From Siphonodentalium dalli (taxonomy: Eukaryota; Mollusca; Scaphopoda; Gadilida; Siphonodentaliidae), in contig CP136066.1 of the NCBI GenBank assembly GCA_032622095.1, positions 207,164,978 through 207,228,977 on the forward strand: a DNA stretch of 64,000 bases. Reading direction: 5' to 3'. The notes below the pieces were generated by a model, which did not search any database, was not told where the DNA came from, and was given only the letters and a program-made list of their open reading frames with translations. Position numbers and translations under genes: made by a program. This document shows, piece by piece, positions 1 to 11,044 of this stretch. The stretch's first letter is position 1; the number at the start of each line of letters is the position of its first letter.

Positions 1-92
1 TAATTTTTCAGGATTTAGTTGGAAATATGGCTTGAAAAATTACCCATAAATCTGCTATGATTAAGGATTCAATTATTTAGGCCATTACTGTA
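1..92. mobile_element. MITE-A, half copy
   Basis: Right half of the palindromic TA-flanked family, ending 'taggccattactgta'. It starts at the window edge with part of the other arm, 'tttttcaggatttagttgg'. Confidence 0.7.
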
Positions 93-593
93 TGTATGGT
101 GCGTATATTGAATTACATGTACTTAATTGATTATAGAAGGGTGGTTTCAGTGTATAAATTGAAACCTCTAGGCTGTTCCCAGACGTCACTGCATTATATC
201 TCTCCCTGTTGAAAATTTTTGACAAAAGTTGATGGAGGCATCCTCTCTAACTCCCTTGTTACAACATTCCTGTATGATATCGTGTATATTTTTTGTATAT
301 TTTTTGTATATTTGAATGGGTGCTGGAATGATGTTATTTGTGTTGAAAGTATTTCAATTTCCATGGAAATCAGATTTACATCTCTTGAAAACCCATTCAG
401 ATGCCATTTCTAAGAACTATTATATTTAAAGGGGCATTCCCAAGGTGACCCTTTACCTTCACAGCTGAAGACAACACAATTTTTTATCATTCAATTTGTC
501 ACCATTGGAAATCCAAAAATGTGTTTCAAACTGGCTGAAATAACAACATCAACCTGACAAGAAAATCTGAGAACCCATTGTTAGTCTATAGCT
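93..593. other. No gene seen
   Basis: AT-rich sequence without a convincing coding frame, splice pattern or recognised repeat. A short 'atattttttgtat' duplication lies at about 286-310. Confidence 0.5.
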
Positions 594-1064
594 AACAGCC
601 ATAGTAATAATGTTGATACATCAACATGTAACAAAACTACACCTGTTTTTTTAATATATGTCCATATAAAATAAACAAGCTTTATACATATTTCCAAATT
701 GTTTTAATGTCACCATCACTCATGAGATAATTTCAATACCTAAATTATTAAAAGAGGTAATACTAGTATTTTATTCGTATAAGATTAAATGTATATAAAA
801 AAAATTAAATTGTGAATTGTATTTCAATCCTTTATGTTATGCACTCTTCTATATTATATTTTCAATCCTTTATGTTATCCACTGTAATTCTTCTATATTA
901 TATTTCCAAACAGGTCACAACATGGGATATTAGTGTTTGTTCAATCATTGAAACTCCTAGTGGGATAAATATTTATAAAAAATAAAGCCATCAAAATAAA
1001 ATATCTGTGTTCTCAGGCAATTAGATCTCAATTTTGAGATGAGGGTGAAAGGGAGGCTATTTAT
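594..1064 (+). repeat. AT-rich repeat Q, copy 1
   Basis: 'aacaagctttatacatattt' through 'gtgggataaatatttataaa' and 'gcaattagatctcaatttt'. Other copies are 18215-19460 (split by family E) and 26884-27600 (split by MITE-B). Confidence 0.7.
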
Positions 1065-1076
1065 AAAGAATCGGTG

Positions 1077-1332
1077 TACAGTAATGCCCTAAGTAATCGA
1101 CTCCATAACCACAGCAGAATACTGGGTAACTTTTCAGGATTTAGTCGGAAATATGGCTTGTTGCCATTCATCGGAAAGCTCTCGGGGAGAGCTTTCCGAT
1201 GAATGGCAACAAGCCATATTTCCGGGGAGAGCTTTCCGATGAATGGCAACAAGCCATATTTCCGACTAAATCCTGAAAAGTTACCCTAATTCTGCTTTGT
1301 TTAAGGTGTCAATTACTTAGGGCATTACTGTA
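1077..1332. mobile_element. MITE-A (palindromic, TA-flanked)
   Basis: Ends 'tacagtaatgccctaagtaa' and its inverse. Near-complete palindrome through 'ggatttagtcggaaatatgg'. The centre has a 40-bp tandem duplication (1183-1222, 1223-1262). Confidence 0.85.
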
Positions 1333-1847
1333 TATGGTCATATTTGTTATCAAGAGTCGGTGTAGTCTATTATTAGTTATCTTCGGGGGTACATGGAGAT
1401 TTAATACCTGGATGTCGAAAAAGACATGTACCCCATGATGTTGCCGGAGATAACGATTTTGTCCCCACAACAATAACCATGTCTCCTTAATTTAAGTGTT
1501 TTTTTCATAGGTTATCTGATTAATTCACACCAATAAGAATAATTTAGTAGCTGACCTAAGGATCCGGCGTCAGGTGATGTCAAATTCGGTGTGTGAGAGC
1601 AACGTCATGATTGGTGGAAACTGCCAGTTCAAGGGTCATTCATATACCCCAGATGTTTCACGTGCTCATATACCCCCGATGTTTGGCGCACGTTCTCTTA
1701 TACCATGCTGTCAAGGGTGACGGGGGACATGGTGATTTAAACGTGGCGTTGTATCAAATCAGATTGCTAGTTACAACCAGATGTGGGGACAAATGGTCAT
1801 ATTTTGTTTTGTTATCAAGAGTCGGTGTAGTCTATATGGACATATCT

Positions 1848-1991
1848 GTTATCAAGAATCGGTGTAGTTTATATGGTCATACTAATTCTATTCATAAAGG
1901 TATTGTACACACATGTGGGTGTGGCACAGTGTTTAAATACCGTAATGGCCTTCGACGTCACCTTAAAGAGAACCCACAGTGTAAAAAATAA
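1848..1991 (+). pseudogene. C-terminal remnant of the C2H2 zinc-finger exon
   Basis: Codes the last 48 residues of the same protein (finger 6 tail NRCSLYGHTNSIH and finger 7 CGCGTVFKYRNG to NPQCKK, then TAA), followed by the same 'taatgaagttttt' 3' flank. Upstream, the motif 'tatcaagagtcggtgtag' occurs at about 1350 and 1819, as if the finger 6 piece had been copied two extra times. No acceptor or earlier fingers remain. Confidence 0.8.
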
Positions 1992-2033
1992 TGAAGTTTT
2001 TATGCCATTCTAACAATCCTTGACATTGTGTGT

Positions 2034-2300
2034 CTGTCATAAGGTCACCAGAGGGTGAATTTAGTGATGCTATCCCGCACGGCAGGCTGAGGCCTCAACT
2101 GCTATGGGAGACCTAGGATGAGATTGAAGTTCCCCAGTTGATGTTGCCTTGGTGATATTCACCCATTATTCAACTCGGTTATGCATTTTATCTTCTGCAA
2201 ATTAGGGGATAGAGAAAATGAACAGAAGGGAAAAAGTAACTAGACAATGATAATTTGAGACTATAGATACTTCCCAGGAGATGAGGCCTAAGCAGAATGA
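2034..2300. mobile_element. MITE-C, partial
   Basis: 'gtcaccagagggtgaattta', then the family's inner part with 'tatgcattttatcttctgc' and 'acagaagggaaaaagtaac'. Confidence 0.7.
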
Positions 2301-2301
2301 G

Positions 2302-2933
2302 GTGTCCCCAGAGGGTTAATTTAGTGATGCTAGCCCACAGTGCAGGCCGGGTGTCCCCAGAGGGTGAATTTAGTGATGCTAGCCCACAGTGCAGGCCGGG
2401 TGTCGCCAGAGGGTGAATTTAGTGATGCTAGCCCACAGTGCAGGCCGGGTGTCCCCAGAGGGTGAATTTAGTGATGCTAGCCCACAGTGCAGGCCGGGTG
2501 TCCCCAGAGGGTGAATTTAGTGATGCTAGCCCACAGTGCAGGCCAGGTGTCCCCAGAGGGTGAATTTAGTGATGCTAGCCCACAGTGCAGGCCGGGTGTC
2601 CCCAGAGAGTGAATTTAGTTATGCTAGCCCACAGTGCAGGCTGGGTGTCCCCAGAGGGTGAATTTAGTGATGCTAGCCCACAGTGCAGGCCGGGTGTCCC
2701 CAGAGGGTGAATTTAGTGATGCTAGCCCACAGTGCAGGCCGGGTGTCCCCAGAGGGTGAATTTAGTGATGCTATCCCACAGTGCAGGCCGGGTGTCCCCA
2801 GAGGGTGAATTTAGTGATGCTAGCCCACAGTGCAGGCCGGGTGTCCCCAGAGGGTGAATTTAGTGATGCTAGCCCACAGTGCAGGCCGGGTGTCCCCAGA
2901 GGGTGAATTTAGTGATGCTAGCCCACAGTGCAA
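2302..2933. repeat. 49-bp tandem array made from one arm of MITE-C (about 13 copies)
   Basis: The unit starts 'gtgtccccagagggtgaatt' and ends 'cccacagtgcaggccgg'. It is the inner arm of the MITE-C family without its partner arm. Copies differ by about one or two bases. Confidence 0.92.
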
Positions 2934-3164
2934 CTAGGGTACTTTATTATTACGCATCTGTTTCTGAGAAACATATATGCGGTTTTTGAAATTTCATTTC
3001 GGTTTTGGTATGTTTTTTGTAGAAAAACCAGGTTATACATCTCATATTATACATCTCATATAAATCTTGAAAACATACTCCAGAAACAAACAAAAATAAT
3101 TTTTTTTTTTAAATCCAATATTTTTAACAGAAAATATTGCAAAAAATTATTTGATAAGACGTTT

Positions 3165-3423
3165 TAGCTCTTCTGAGACAAAGTCTCTGGTGGAGCTATA
3201 GTCATCACTCCTCGCCCGTCATCCGCCCATCTGTCAACAATTCTTTAAACATCTTCTCCAGAACTATAAGACCGAACAGGTTCATATTTGGTGTGGATGT
3301 TCCCCAGGAAATCACATTCAGATTTGTTAAATAGTTGCAAAGCCAGCACCATAACTCTCCCTCCATAGTAATTCTTAAAACAACTTCTTTTCAAAAACAG
3401 GCTGATTTAGCTTATATTTGGTA
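3165..3423 (+). repeat. Dispersed repeat H
   Basis: 'ttttagctcttctgagacaa' to 'tagcttatatttggt', ending at the Helitron terminus. Other copies: 27768-28060 and, inverted, 39440-39945 and 42050-42885. Confidence 0.7.
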
Positions 3424-3675
3424 CTAGCAGGGTTACCCGGCCTTGCCCAGGTTAAAGTTATGTGAAACCCTCTGAACGCTGTAGACATTTGGTGGGAATA
3501 GAGAATACTCTTGCTCTAAGTGTTACACGTATTCTCATAAATTATATATCCAAATGGAATCACAAAACATCATTCTTATACATCGATTATAAGTAGAGGC
3601 TCACCTTGTTGTAGCGATTGTCATTTTATTTATCGTGATCAATATCTCACCAATAAAGAAGTTTTTAATTATTAT
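3424..3675 (-). mobile_element. Helitron 3' end (minus-strand element), copy 1
   Basis: On the minus strand the sequence ends 'ctgggcaaggccgggtaacc' then 'ctgctag' followed by T. A GC-rich hairpin just before CTAG, with T as the next host base, is the Helitron signature. About 250 bases behind it are shared with 19833 and 28062. Confidence 0.65.
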
Positions 3676-4250
3676 CCCCCGACAAATTGAAAATTTGCGG
3701 GGGATATAGGAATGGGTTCCGTCCGTCCGTCCGTCCCGAATTTGTAAGAGTCATAACTTGAACAAATGTCAACGGATTTCAAAGAGTTTTGGTATATGAG
3801 TTCACCTAACCATTACCCAGAATGAGTTCGCAAGCCAGGTCCGGCCGGATATTTTTACCGGAGTTATTTAACTTTGTTTATTATTATTGTCAAATTTACC
3901 AAATAGCAAATAGACGATGTCACAGGGCTCATTTCCACAAATCTCAACGGTTTTCAAAGATATTTGGTATATGAGTTCACTTTGGTATATGAGTTCAGTT
4001 TATTTTTGTGTGGGCAAATGGACGACATCACAGGGCTCATTTCCACAAATGTCAACGGATTTAAAAGAATTTTGGTACATGAGTTCACATGACCAGTATC
4101 TAGAACGAGTTCGCAAACCAGGTCCGGCCAGATATTTTCAGCAGAGTTATTGGACTTTGTTTATTATTTTTGGTGCAAATGGACGACGTCACATGGCTAA
4201 TTTCCACAAATGTCAGTACCTAAAATGAGTTCGCAAGCCAGGCTTTTTGA
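3676..4250 (+). repeat. Repeat G ('tatcccccgacaaatt'), tandem-like
   Basis: Starts with an inverted 'cccccgacaaattgaaaatt'/'tgcgggggata' end and 'gtccgtccgtccgtccc'. The 'ttggtatatgagttcac' and 'ggacgacatcacagggctc' motifs recur at about 130-bp spacing. Confidence 0.7.
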
Positions 4251-4312
4251 CAAAATACCACTTCTTGTTTAGCACATACTGAGAACACAAACATTATTGA
4301 GAATGCACTTCC

Positions 4313-5265
4313 CCATCTTTTTATACGCCCTTTTGAAAAAAAGGCCGTATTATAGTATTGGTCTGTCCGTCCGGGCGTCCGTCCGTTAACCTGTTGTCCG
4401 GATGATAACTTTAGTTAGAGTGAACCAAAATTAGTAAAATTTGGTATGTGGGTTTATTAGCCGAAAAGTAAGTTCAAGTTCGAATTTGGGTTCCGCCCGC
4501 CAATTTTCACCGGAGTTATGCCCCTTATTTAATGTTTTTTGACTTAGAAAATCCTTGAAATTTGTTGTCCGGATGATAACATTAGTATAGTTTATCGGAA
4601 TGAATCCATTTGAATTTGGTATATTACTTTCTCCCACCAAAACACAGGTCAAGTTCGAACTTGGGTTCCGTCCGACCATTTTTGGCAGAGTTATGCCCCT
4701 TTTTCGACTCAGAAAATTCAGTTTTTCTTATGTTTTTTGGTTTCTGGATGATAACTCGATTTTGGAATGTTTATACGCAAAACCCGTTTTTTTGTGGATT
4801 GCATATATCAAAATACAGCTCAAGTCCGAATTTCGTTTTAATCCGATAATTTTTGCGAGAGTTATGGCCCCTTTTTTTACATAATTTGACTTAGAAAATC
4901 CCTGAAATTTGTTGTCCGGATGATAACTTTAGTTAGAGTGAACCGATTTCAATCAAATTTGGTATGTGGGTTTATTAGGAGAAAAGACAGCTCAAGTTCG
5001 AATTTGGGTTCCGTCCGCCAATTTTCACCGGAGTTATGCCCCTTATTTGACGTAATTTGACTTAGAAAATCCCTGAAATTTGTTGTCCGGATGATAACTT
5101 TACTAGAGCTTATCGGATTCAATGATAATTTGGTATATTACTTTTTCCCCACCAAAACACAGTTCAAATTTGAGTTCCGTCCGCCAATTTTTACCAGAGT
5201 TATGCCCCTTTTTTACCAGTTTCCGCCGACCCAAAAGAGGGCGAATATTGCACGCCCAGCGTAGC
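4313..5265 (+). repeat. Repeat F, about four tandem units of roughly 170 bp
   Basis: Begins 'tttttatacgcccttttgaa' and 'gtccgtccgggcgtccgtcc'. Units carry 'ttgtccggatgataacttta', 'caaatttggtatgtgggttt', 'gttccgtccgccaatttt' and 'ggagttatgcccc'. Confidence 0.8.
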
Positions 5266-5546
5266 TCTTGTTTTTTATGTTGGGATCGCAAAAATAAAAG
5301 ACGATAATTGCGTTTTACATAGATTTGTATAAATCAATCTAGTGGGTTAGACTTTCATTTTGAGGACACCTGTTTATCATATCTCCATGATGATACCGAT
5401 TTTTTAAATAAATGTCCAAGTGCTCCTCTGTTCATGGAACTATTATACTGCCTATTTATTCTCAGTTTAAAAGAAATGTTGCTATATATCAGCTATATGT
5501 GTCTGACACAGAGCAAGATTTTAAGTTGTTAATGTTAGGCTATGAG

Positions 5547-5713
5547 TACAGTAATGCTCTAATTAATCGACCTCTTAACCACAGCAGAATTATGGGTAAC
5601 TTTTCAGAATTTAGTCGGAAATATGGCTTGTTGCCATATTTCCGACTAAATCCTGAAAAGTTACCCATAAATATGCTGTGGTTAAGAGGTCGATTAATTA
5701 GAGCATTACTGTA
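5547..5713. mobile_element. MITE-A, short variant
   Basis: 167-bp palindrome lacking the 'tcggaaagctctc' centre present in longer copies; TA at both ends. Confidence 0.85.
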
Positions 5714-5793
5714 TGTTATAAAAAAATGAAAGAAATCCTCTGTATCAGGCAGATGTCGCTACATATTGGATCCATCCAGCCCCATTCTGCACA

Positions 5794-6017
5794 TACAGTA
5801 ATGCCCTAAGTAATCGAGTTCTTAACCACAGCAGAATTATGGGTAACTTTTCAGGATTTAGTCGGAAATATGGCTTGTTGCCATTCATCGGAAAGCTCTC
5901 CCCAAGAGCTTTCCGATTAATGGCAACAAGCCATTTTTCCGACTAAATCCTGAAAAGTTACCCATAATTCTGCTGTGGTTAAGAACTCGATTACTTAATA
6001 CTTAGGGCATTACTGTA
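5794..6017. mobile_element. MITE-A, full copy
   Basis: Full palindrome with centre 'ctctccccaagagctttcc'; TA at both ends. Matched in position by the copy at 20640 in the duplicated segment. Confidence 0.87.
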
Positions 6018-6649
6018 CATGGAATTCATGATTACTCATAACTCCATATATGGAATGCTACTCCAGAACTTTGACCTATAGTACTTAAACTTCGGAATGG
6101 GGGCTTGATGGATCCAATATTGTAGCGACTCTGTTATCTCGCTTATTGAATTACAGACATAACACCAATATGTTCAGATGGCTATGATGGGTCCGTTACG
6201 TTATATGCGCACACAATGGAGAGATTCTATTTTCAACACAGCATAATGCATACATTATATGGCATGCGTCATGACATTTCTTGTTTTCAATCAATAAATA
6301 TGGTCGCTGTCTCAGAAACGAAGGAAAATAGACTTGTATTCTGTCAATATTAAGTTTTAGTTATTTGGATTCGACAGATTTGACTTTATCGGATATCTCG
6401 ATTGATTTGCAATATTGCATTTATTCCAATTTCGAACTTATACATCCAATTATTAATCGGAAGCTCCCTGTTATAAGGCAACATACACACTCATTCATGT
6501 GAACGGCTTAATGCAGACAACGGATCATATCAACGCAACATACAAACCAACGCAACATACCGGTACGTAACAGACTTGTCTTAACACTCCTTAATAATAT
6601 TAAGTTATTATCAGCAATTTTAATTGATACCTATATTTATCTGTTTCAG

Positions 6650-7561
6650 GAACATTCCCAATACACACAAAGCATATTATCACATGAAGGCAAAATTGGG
6701 AAATTTGGTCTGCCTATTGTGGAAGAACTTGCTTCAGCAGCAGCTGCTATGAACGTTACTGGAATGCCAGCAGTCGACATCATACTTCAGTATGGTAATC
6801 AACTCAACTTTGTTACTTCTGATAAGTCAAAAGATCACGATCCAGCTTTTCATTTAGTAGAAGAATCTGCTGATGTATCAGAAGATGATGATGGCATAAA
6901 ACACGATGCCATATTAACTGGAGAAGAAGAGAAAATTGTTTCAGAAAAGAAACTGTATATCTGTGAGATATGTGGAAAGGATTTTGTGATTAAAGGAAGT
7001 GTGAATCGTCATATTAGATTATGTCACAGCGATTCCAAGTTTAACTGCAGGGAGTGCAGCGTCACCTTCGTATCTGAAGAGAAGAGACAAGAACATCTTG
7101 CTGAAAAACACAAAACGGGAAGTTTCATATGTGAAGTGTGCGGTAAATCTTTTAACAGAAAGAAGATACTGAATTCACACCAGAAAGTGCAGAACCATGG
7201 GACGACTGTCACTGGTGGCTTGGTTTGTCATCACCCTGGATGCGGTCGACGATTCGGAGGTAATAAGTGGTATGAAGGTCATATGAATTCTCATAATGGT
7301 GTCCGACCATTCGAGTGCAAGATCTGCAGACGCACCTTTCACACGGTGTACTATCGTAATGATCACGAGAAGCGTTGCTCTGTGACGGGTATTTACAAAT
7401 GTACTGAATGCGATAAGACATTCAAGAATCGGTGTGGTCTATATGCTCATACTAATTCTATACATAAAGGTATTGTACACACATGTGGGTGTGGCGCGGT
7501 GTTTAAATACCGTAATGGCCTTCGACGTCACCTTAGGGAGAACCCACTGTGTAAAAAATAA
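6650..7561 (+). CDS. Terminal exon of a seven-finger C2H2 zinc-finger protein, copy 1
   Basis: Acceptor 'atttatctgtttcag', then 303 codons and TAA. Frame 0 is open from the acceptor (EHSQYTQSIL), so the GTG at 6719 is not a start; the initiator is either in an unseen upstream exon or the ATG at 6749. After an acidic Ser/Asp/Glu-rich linker come seven fingers: CEICGKDF, CRECSVTF, CEVCGKSF, CHHPGCGRRF (extra residues between the Cys), CKICRRTF, CTECDKTF and CGCGAVF. Fingers 5 and 7 are C2HC because the last ligand is Cys (NDHEKRC, HLRENPLC). A nuclear nucleic-acid-binding role is expected from the fold; the target is unknown. It lies inside a duplicated repeat block and shares about 85% of residues with the copy at 21490. 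It could be a genuine gene copy or a passenger of the repeat. Confidence 0.8.
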   Translation, partial: EHSQYTQSILSHEGKIGKFGLPIVEELASAAAAMNVTGMPAVDIILQYGNQLNFVTSDKSKDHDPAFHLVEESADVSEDDDGIKHDAILTGEEEKIVSEKKLYICEICGKDFVIKGSVNRHIRLCHSDSKFNCRECSVTFVSEEKRQEHLAEKHKTGSFICEVCGKSFNRKKILNSHQKVQNHGTTVTGGLVCHHPGCGRRFGGNKWYEGHMNSHNGVRPFECKICRRTFHTVYYRNDHEKRCSVTGIYKCTECDKTFKNRCGLYAHTNSIHKGIVHTCGCGAVFKYRNGLRRHLRENPLCKK

Positions 7562-7587
7562 TGAAGTTTTCATGCCATGCTAACAAG

Positions 7588-7985
7588 CCTTGACATAGTG
7601 TATCTGTCATTTGCAGAATGAGGTCCCCAGAGGTGATGCTATCCCGCACTGCAGTCCAGCATTACCAAATTCACCCTCTGGGAACCCCATTCTGCTGAGG
7701 CCTCAACTGCTACAGGAGACCTACGACGAGATTGAAGTTCCCCAGTTGATGTTGCCTTGGTGATATTCACCCATTATTCAACTCGGTTATGCATTTATCT
7801 TCTGCAAATTAAGGGAAACTGAACAGAAGGGAAAAAGTAACTGAACAATGATAATTTGAGACTATAGATACTTCCAGAGAAGATTAGGCCTAAGCAGAAT
7901 GAAGTGTCCCCAGAGGATGAATTTAGAGATGCTAGCCCACAGTGCTGGGTAGTGTCACTAAATTCATCCTCTGGGGACTTATTCT
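7588..7985. mobile_element. MITE-C with internal region
   Basis: Directly 3' of the zinc-finger exon; starts 'caagccttgacatagtgt'. Both inverted arms and the 'gcatttatcttctgcaaatt' core are present. Confidence 0.75.
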
Positions 7986-8013
7986 GAAAATGACAGACAA
8001 ATTATTTCGAGGT

Positions 8014-8228
8014 TTAACCCTTTCAGTGCCAAGTCCGATTTTTGTATCAACCCATATTTCCTTGATCATTTTTAAAATTTATTGATTATAAAAATGTGAT
8101 ACATTGATGGAAAGAGCTCTGAGAGCTCTTTCCATCAATGTATCACATTATTATAATCAATAAATTTGAAAAAGGATCACGGAAATATGGGTTGATACAA
8201 AAATCGAACTTGGCACTGAAAGGGCTAA
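8014..8228. mobile_element. MITE-L (palindromic)
   Basis: 'ttaaccctttcagtgccaag' to its inverse; centre 'gagctctgagagctc'. It occupies the same place as 22871-23085 in the duplicate segment. Confidence 0.8.
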
Positions 8229-8510
8229 CACTTCACCCAATTAATGAGGATATCACCCCACACACCCCTCTATTACAGTGGTGTGCATTTATAAATTTCA
8301 AGATGAAGAGCCCTGCTCTTCTGAGAACCTCCAGCTATATCCATGTTTATAACTATTTGTCTTAAGTGATTTTGTCAATGTAATGACTGTTCTGGTCATC
8401 AGAGTCCCAGCCTTCTCAGTCTTTAGAGTCTGGTGAGTGACACCACAGTCATTGACTGTCTTGTTTGTAGAAAAACCAGGTTTTTATTATGGTTTTACTT
8501 AATACACCAG

Positions 8511-8905
8511 CTGAATACACCAATGACTATATGCATAAGGCAGATGGTATCATATTTGACATAATATTTCCAGTGATTTCCATAGTGCCATTATCACTAA
8601 TATGACACCCTAATGTTCCAAATCGAAACTGCTAAAAGTAATGGTGACAAGAGCGTGAACTAACCACATGTCTTGTAAAAGTGACATTCAGCGACCAGTT
8701 GTGTCATTTAACAGAAACAGGAAGAATAGGTTTTATTGAATATATCGGTTGCGGTTTGGTTTTGAAATAAAACCGAGAAACCGTAAGCTGCACATCACTA
8801 GTTTATCCACCTCAGCACATGTCATCTTTTTCAAGCCATTTGATATGCATGCATGACGTTACCCTCGACAATGAAACTTAAAATGAAAGCATCATCACAT
8901 CAAGT
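8511..8905. repeat. Repeat U, about 400 bp, with copies at 9681-10085 and 23650-24060
   Basis: 'aatacaccagctgaatacac' to 'aaagcatcatcacatcaag'. The two left copies are almost identical and flank a 31-bp minisatellite, as if a direct duplication trapped it. Confidence 0.85.
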
Positions 8906-9118
8906 ATGAGTCATTGACTGTCTTGTTTGTAGAAAAACCAGGTTTTTATTATGGTTTTACTTAACTGGTTCGCTGCTAAATATCCTACATACACGTAATA
9001 AAATGTGTATATATATTTCAACAAACTATTGAAAATTATTGAATTTTATGCTCGCAGTTGATAATTTGCACTCTTTTCTCAAATTTGACCCCCATATATA
9101 TACATTTGTGATTATGTT

Positions 9119-9400
9119 ATGAGCCTGGATGTCTCACTAGGCTATGGATATGAGCTTGGATGTCTCAGTAGGCTATGCCTATGAGCCTGGATGTCTCATT
9201 AGCCATTAGGCTATGGTTATGAGCCTTGATGTCTCATTAGACTATGGTTATGGGTCTGGATGTCTCATTGGGCAATGGTTATGAGCCTGGATGTCTCATT
9301 AGGCTATGGTTATGAGCCTGGTTGTCTGTTTGTCAAAGTAGGTTATCGATATGAGCCTGGATGTCTGATTAGGTTATGGTTATGAGCTTGGTTGTCGGCC
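9119..9400. repeat. 31-bp minisatellite, about nine units
   Basis: Unit 'atgagcctggatgtctcatt' plus 'aggctatggtt', diverging to the right. Confidence 0.88.
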
Positions 9401-10089
9401 GCCCTTAGGGCAAAACATTTGTAATTTTTCTCAAACTTTTCGCGATATAAGTACCTTTTCTGACAATTTTATTGGTCGGCATCCATTCAAACTTCACAAT
9501 GTCCCAATTTAATTATATATGTAACAATATTTCTGAAATATTACCTGACAAATGCTATTTAAATGATTAAACTAAACATGAGTTGACTAAACAAGACAGT
9601 GTCATTGCCAAAGCCCATATCTGGGCTTCCAGCACTCTTACATAGGGTCCAAATTGTGGGCTTTCAGCACTGAACCAGTTAATACACCAGCTGAATACAC
9701 CAATGACTATATGCATAAGGCAGATGGTATCACATTTGACATAATATTTCCAGTGATTTCCATAGTGCCATTATCACTAATATGACACCCTAATGTTCCA
9801 AATTGAAACGGCTAAAAGTAATGGTGACAAGAGCGTGTGCCAACCACACGTCTTGTAAAAGTGACATTCAGTGACCAGTTGTGTCATTTAACAGAAACAG
9901 GAAGAATAGGTTTTATTGAATATATCGGTTGCGGTTTGGTTTTGAAATAAAACCGAGAAACCGTAAGCTGCACATCACTAGTTTATCCACCTCAGCACAT
10001 GTCATCTTTTTCAAGCCATTTGATATGCATGCATGACGTTACCCTCGACAATGAAACTTAAAATGAAAGCATCATCACATCAAGTCCGA

Positions 10090-10690
10090 GTCTAGTGTGC
10101 CTGCCATTTGCAGAATGAGGTCTCCAGAGGGTGAATTTAGTGATGCTATCCTGCATAGCATCACCAAATTCACCCTGTTGGGACCTCATTCTGCATGGCC
10201 TCATCTGCTATAGGAGACATAGACTCAGATTGAAGTTCCCAAATGGTGTATATCCTTGGAGAGCAAGCCTTGAAATAGTGTCTGTCATTTGCAGAATATG
10301 GTCCCCAGAGGGTGAATTTAATGATGCTACCCCGCATAGTGGGCCAGCATCACTAAATTCACCCTCTGGTGACATCATTGTGTTTAGGCCTCATCTTCTC
10401 TGGAAAGTTTCTCAATTATCAAATTTCTATAGAAACTTCTTCTCATAGATTCTATTTCTTATTTAAGTAGATTATATTTCTAATTTAGTTTAGTTTCTCT
10501 ATATTCCCCAATTGGCAGACAACACATTGCATAATCGAGGTTCACAATGGGTGTACATCACAATATTCACCATTTGGGAACTTCAAATCTGAGTATGTCT
10601 CCCACAGCAGATAAGGCCATGCCCACTATGCGGGATAGCATCACTAAATTCACCCTCTGGGGACCTCATTCTACATATGGCAGGCACACT
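10090..10690. mobile_element. MITE-C, two arms with core
   Basis: Three arm segments ('ggtgaatttagtgatgct' and inverses) and the 'ttctctatattccccaattg' core. It is matched at 24100-24560 in the second segment copy. Confidence 0.72.
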
Positions 10691-11044
10691 AAACTCAGGC
10701 TTTCATCACACATGACAATATCTTCTGAAAACATCAGAAATGATCAGTCGATCAAACATGTAATCAACACAGAACCACAAACTTGTTACTGGCTGATAGT
10801 TTATGGTATTCAGAACCATACACATGTTACTGGCCAATAATTTATGGTATACATTGTAGAGGATTAGTTACGATAAATCGATTTGTGATCTGTTAATTTC
10901 AGAGATTTTAATTGAACCAAAAAAGGTGGTTTCACACAACAACGCCTCTATTGGGCGATGTACAAACAATAATGTTGGTCGCGATAATAGTTCCTGGTTT
11001 CCCCACAACAACGCCTCTATTGAGCGATGTACAAATAATAGTTC

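Noticed and set aside
6511-6575. A short upstream frame (MQTTDHINATYKP and on) conserved before both zinc-finger exons, considered as exon 1
   Set aside because: The available GT sites give phases that do not join the terminal exon in frame, so it may be only 5'UTR.
6719-6721. GTG as start of the zinc-finger protein
   Set aside because: The frame is open back to a splice acceptor at 6649. A GTG start is not expected in an animal gene.
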